5,877 nt of DNA from an uncultured Mycoplasmatota bacterium (GTDB lineage: Bacteria; Bacillota_I; Bacilli_A; RF39; UBA660): positions 1-5,877 of the forward strand of contig CAMUBM010000056.1 of NCBI GenBank assembly GCA_947087145.1. The letters are read 5' to 3'. The position numbers and the translations under genes were made by a program. Below are positions 4,718-5,877 of this stretch, piece after piece. Each line of letters starts with the position of its first letter. The first letter of the stretch is position 1. The notes under the pieces are model-generated. The model saw only the letters and a list, made by a program, of their open reading frames with translations. It ran no database searches and had not been told where the DNA came from.

Positions 4718-5877
4718 TGACACCTCGTTATTTTTATCACTATTGCTCTTATCATTACTAGAGTTTTTTGATATTTCAAATTTATACTCTTTGCCTGTTT
4801 TTAGAACAAATCTTGCTACTCTAGGTAGTTTATTACCAACTTCATCATAATCTCCTACAATGATACATTCTATCATATTTTCAAATGCTTCACGATTGAA
4901 TTTTTTTAAAGTAGATGGGTAGTTATCAAAATATTCATCTATTTCTTTTATTTGCTTAGATAAACCTTTATTTTCATCAAGAATTTTCTCATATTCAGTT
5001 ATTTTACTTTTAATGCTATTTAACTGATTTAATAATTCACGTTCTTTTTGGATAAACATTTCTTTTCTATCAATGTCATCATCAAGTTCCATATCTATAA
5101 TTTTGGATAATCTTTGCTGGATTGTTTCCTTTTCTTTCAGTAAGTTATTTAGTTTATCTTGATAATCATTATCACTTAAAACCTCTTTGATAGCTTTAAT
5201 TAAGGCTTGTTTCGTTTTATGTTTATTTTTGATAATGTCGTTATAAATCATAACAAAGGTTTCTTCTAACTTAGTTTCACTAATACCTACTGAATCAGGA
5301 CAAACATCAGAATGTTCTCTCTTTTTAAAACAAGTCCAATAATAATTATAAGTTGGTCGTTTTTTAGAATAAGAGCTTTGTCTTCTACAAAAATTAGTTC
5401 CACAAAAAGCACACTTGATTTTACCACTAAAAGCATATTTTCTTGTTTCTCTACTTTTGTAATCATTCTTATTAAAAGTTATACCCTCATATCTCTTTTT
5501 AGAAATTTCTTGTACTTTATCCCAAACTTCTCTTGAAATAATAGGTGTATGATGATCTTTAACATAATATTTTTCTCTTTCACCTTTATTTCTTACAGTT
5601 TTATGAGTAATAGGGCTTACTGTATAAGATTTATTTTGTAATAAATCACCAACATACTTTTCTTGATGTATCATATTGCTAATAGAAGAAGTAGACCACC
5701 TAGCACCTGTATAACTAGGAATTTTCATCTCTTCAAGTTTATTAGCAATTCTTCTACAACCAAGTCCCTCTATATACCAATTAAAAATCATTTTAACAAC
5801 TTCTGCCTGTTCTTCGTTTATCTCTAATTGTTTTGTTTCTTTATTCCAATCATAACCATAACAATCAGGACTTCCAA
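4637..5877 (-). CDS. Large serine recombinase, recombinase/zinc-ribbon/coiled-coil part; 5' end outside the window
   Basis: The frame enters from the right edge at 5875 (GSPDCYGYDWNKETK) and is open to TAA at 4637, so the ATG at 5791 is internal, not the true start. Counting from that Met: the recombinase domain covers the 28 preceding residues and about 1-100 (INEEQAEVVKMIF, NEKYVGDL-like QEKYVGDLLQNK); a zinc ribbon has Cys127, Cys130, Cys154 and Cys164; a charged coiled coil spans about 205-285; a final beta region (ARFVLKTGKEYKFEI) ends near 341. Large serine recombinases integrate and excise phages and conjugative elements; the catalytic domain would lie beyond 5877. The last 26 codons (from about 4714 to 4637) read antisense through the plus-strand recombinase fragment, so the native C-terminus is probably different or shorter. 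The frame style (YGYDW, INEEQAEVVK, QEKYVGDL) looks like another subfamily than the plus-strand fragment. Confidence 0.85.
   Translation of the reverse strand, partial: GSPDCYGYDWNKETKQLEINEEQAEVVKMIFNWYIEGLGCRRIANKLEEMKIPSYTGARWSTSSISNMIHQEKYVGDLLQNKSYTVSPITHKTVRNKGEREKYYVKDHHTPIISREVWDKVQEISKKRYEGITFNKNDYKSRETRKYAFSGKIKCAFCGTNFCRRQSSYSKKRPTYNYYWTCFKKREHSDVCPDSVGISETKLEETFVMIYNDIIKNKHKTKQALIKAIKEVLSDNDYQDKLNNLLKEKETIQQRLSKIIDMELDDDIDRKEMFIQKERELLNQLNSIKSKITEYEKILDENKGLSKQIKEIDEYFDNYPSTLKKFNREAFENMIECIIVGDYDEVGNKLPRVARFVLKTGKEYKFEISKNSSNDKSNSDKNNEVSLCTRNVTFFRSSDKSKFSSFTCSFYF
4697..4724. other. Candidate attachment-site junction between the two recombinase genes
   Basis: The point where both recombinase frames lose family resemblance lies in a 28-bp imperfect dyad centred on GT (4710-4711). 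The left arm is GGTCACGTTCCTA; the right arm, read on the other strand, is GGTGTCATTATGT. They agree at 6 of 13 positions, in the pattern GGTnnCnTT. A central dinucleotide flanked by imperfect arms is what large serine recombinase att sites look like. Without the second boundary this stays a proposal. Confidence 0.4.

Noticed and set aside
4656..5536. Plus-strand frames at 4656-4850 and 5312-5536
   Set aside because: Both are antisense to the minus-strand recombinase, which has clear domains; neither has a ribosome site or recognisable product.

Overview
The window looks like chromosome from an AT-rich, low-GC Gram-positive bacterium of the Firmicutes/Bacilli or an uncultured Mollicutes-like gut lineage. 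The support is strong AAGGAGG-type ribosome sites, sigma-A-like promoters, U-tailed hairpin terminators, lysine- and isoleucine-rich proteins, TGG used for tryptophan, and a tRNA with encoded CCA. Species cannot be named from the sequence.

Left part (1-3311), all on the minus strand and ordinary in character. In order of transcription it holds: a membrane-anchored protein of unknown function (3229-2588) with a good promoter and a terminator; a secreted or anchored protein with a TasA/SipW-substrate-like signal region (2516-1866) with its own promoter and terminator; and a two-gene unit of a ZIP-family metal transporter (1793-1026) and a patatin-like lipid acyl hydrolase (1010 to beyond base 1). 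In the two-gene unit the ZIP stop codon overlaps the hydrolase ribosome site. A tRNA-Gly(GCC) gene (3357-3431) is transcribed divergently from this block and has its own promoter and terminator.

Right part (about 3432-5877), accessory in character. It holds an orphan 97-residue protein with a strong ribosome site and then a gene-poor stretch of about 390 bases. That stretch contains two separate arrays of short repeats phased every 11 bp (TTTGCA-type, then TTTACC-type), a perfect 9-bp inverted repeat and a strong terminator. Immediately after comes the catalytic half of a large serine recombinase on the plus strand, which stops abruptly at residue 161. The minus strand from there to the right edge is the recombinase, zinc-ribbon and coiled-coil part of a large serine recombinase, which enters from beyond base 5877 and collides tail-on with the first.

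The two recombinase pieces meet at about 4709-4711. The likeliest reading is nested mobile DNA: an element carrying the minus-strand recombinase inserted into the plus-strand recombinase gene at the joint between its catalytic and recombinase domains, cutting it in two. An alternative is inversion of one recombinase gene about an AGT core: flipping 4712-5869 would join the two halves in frame. The sequence beyond 5877 decides between these. The phased repeats upstream of the broken recombinase are the least explained structure in the window.
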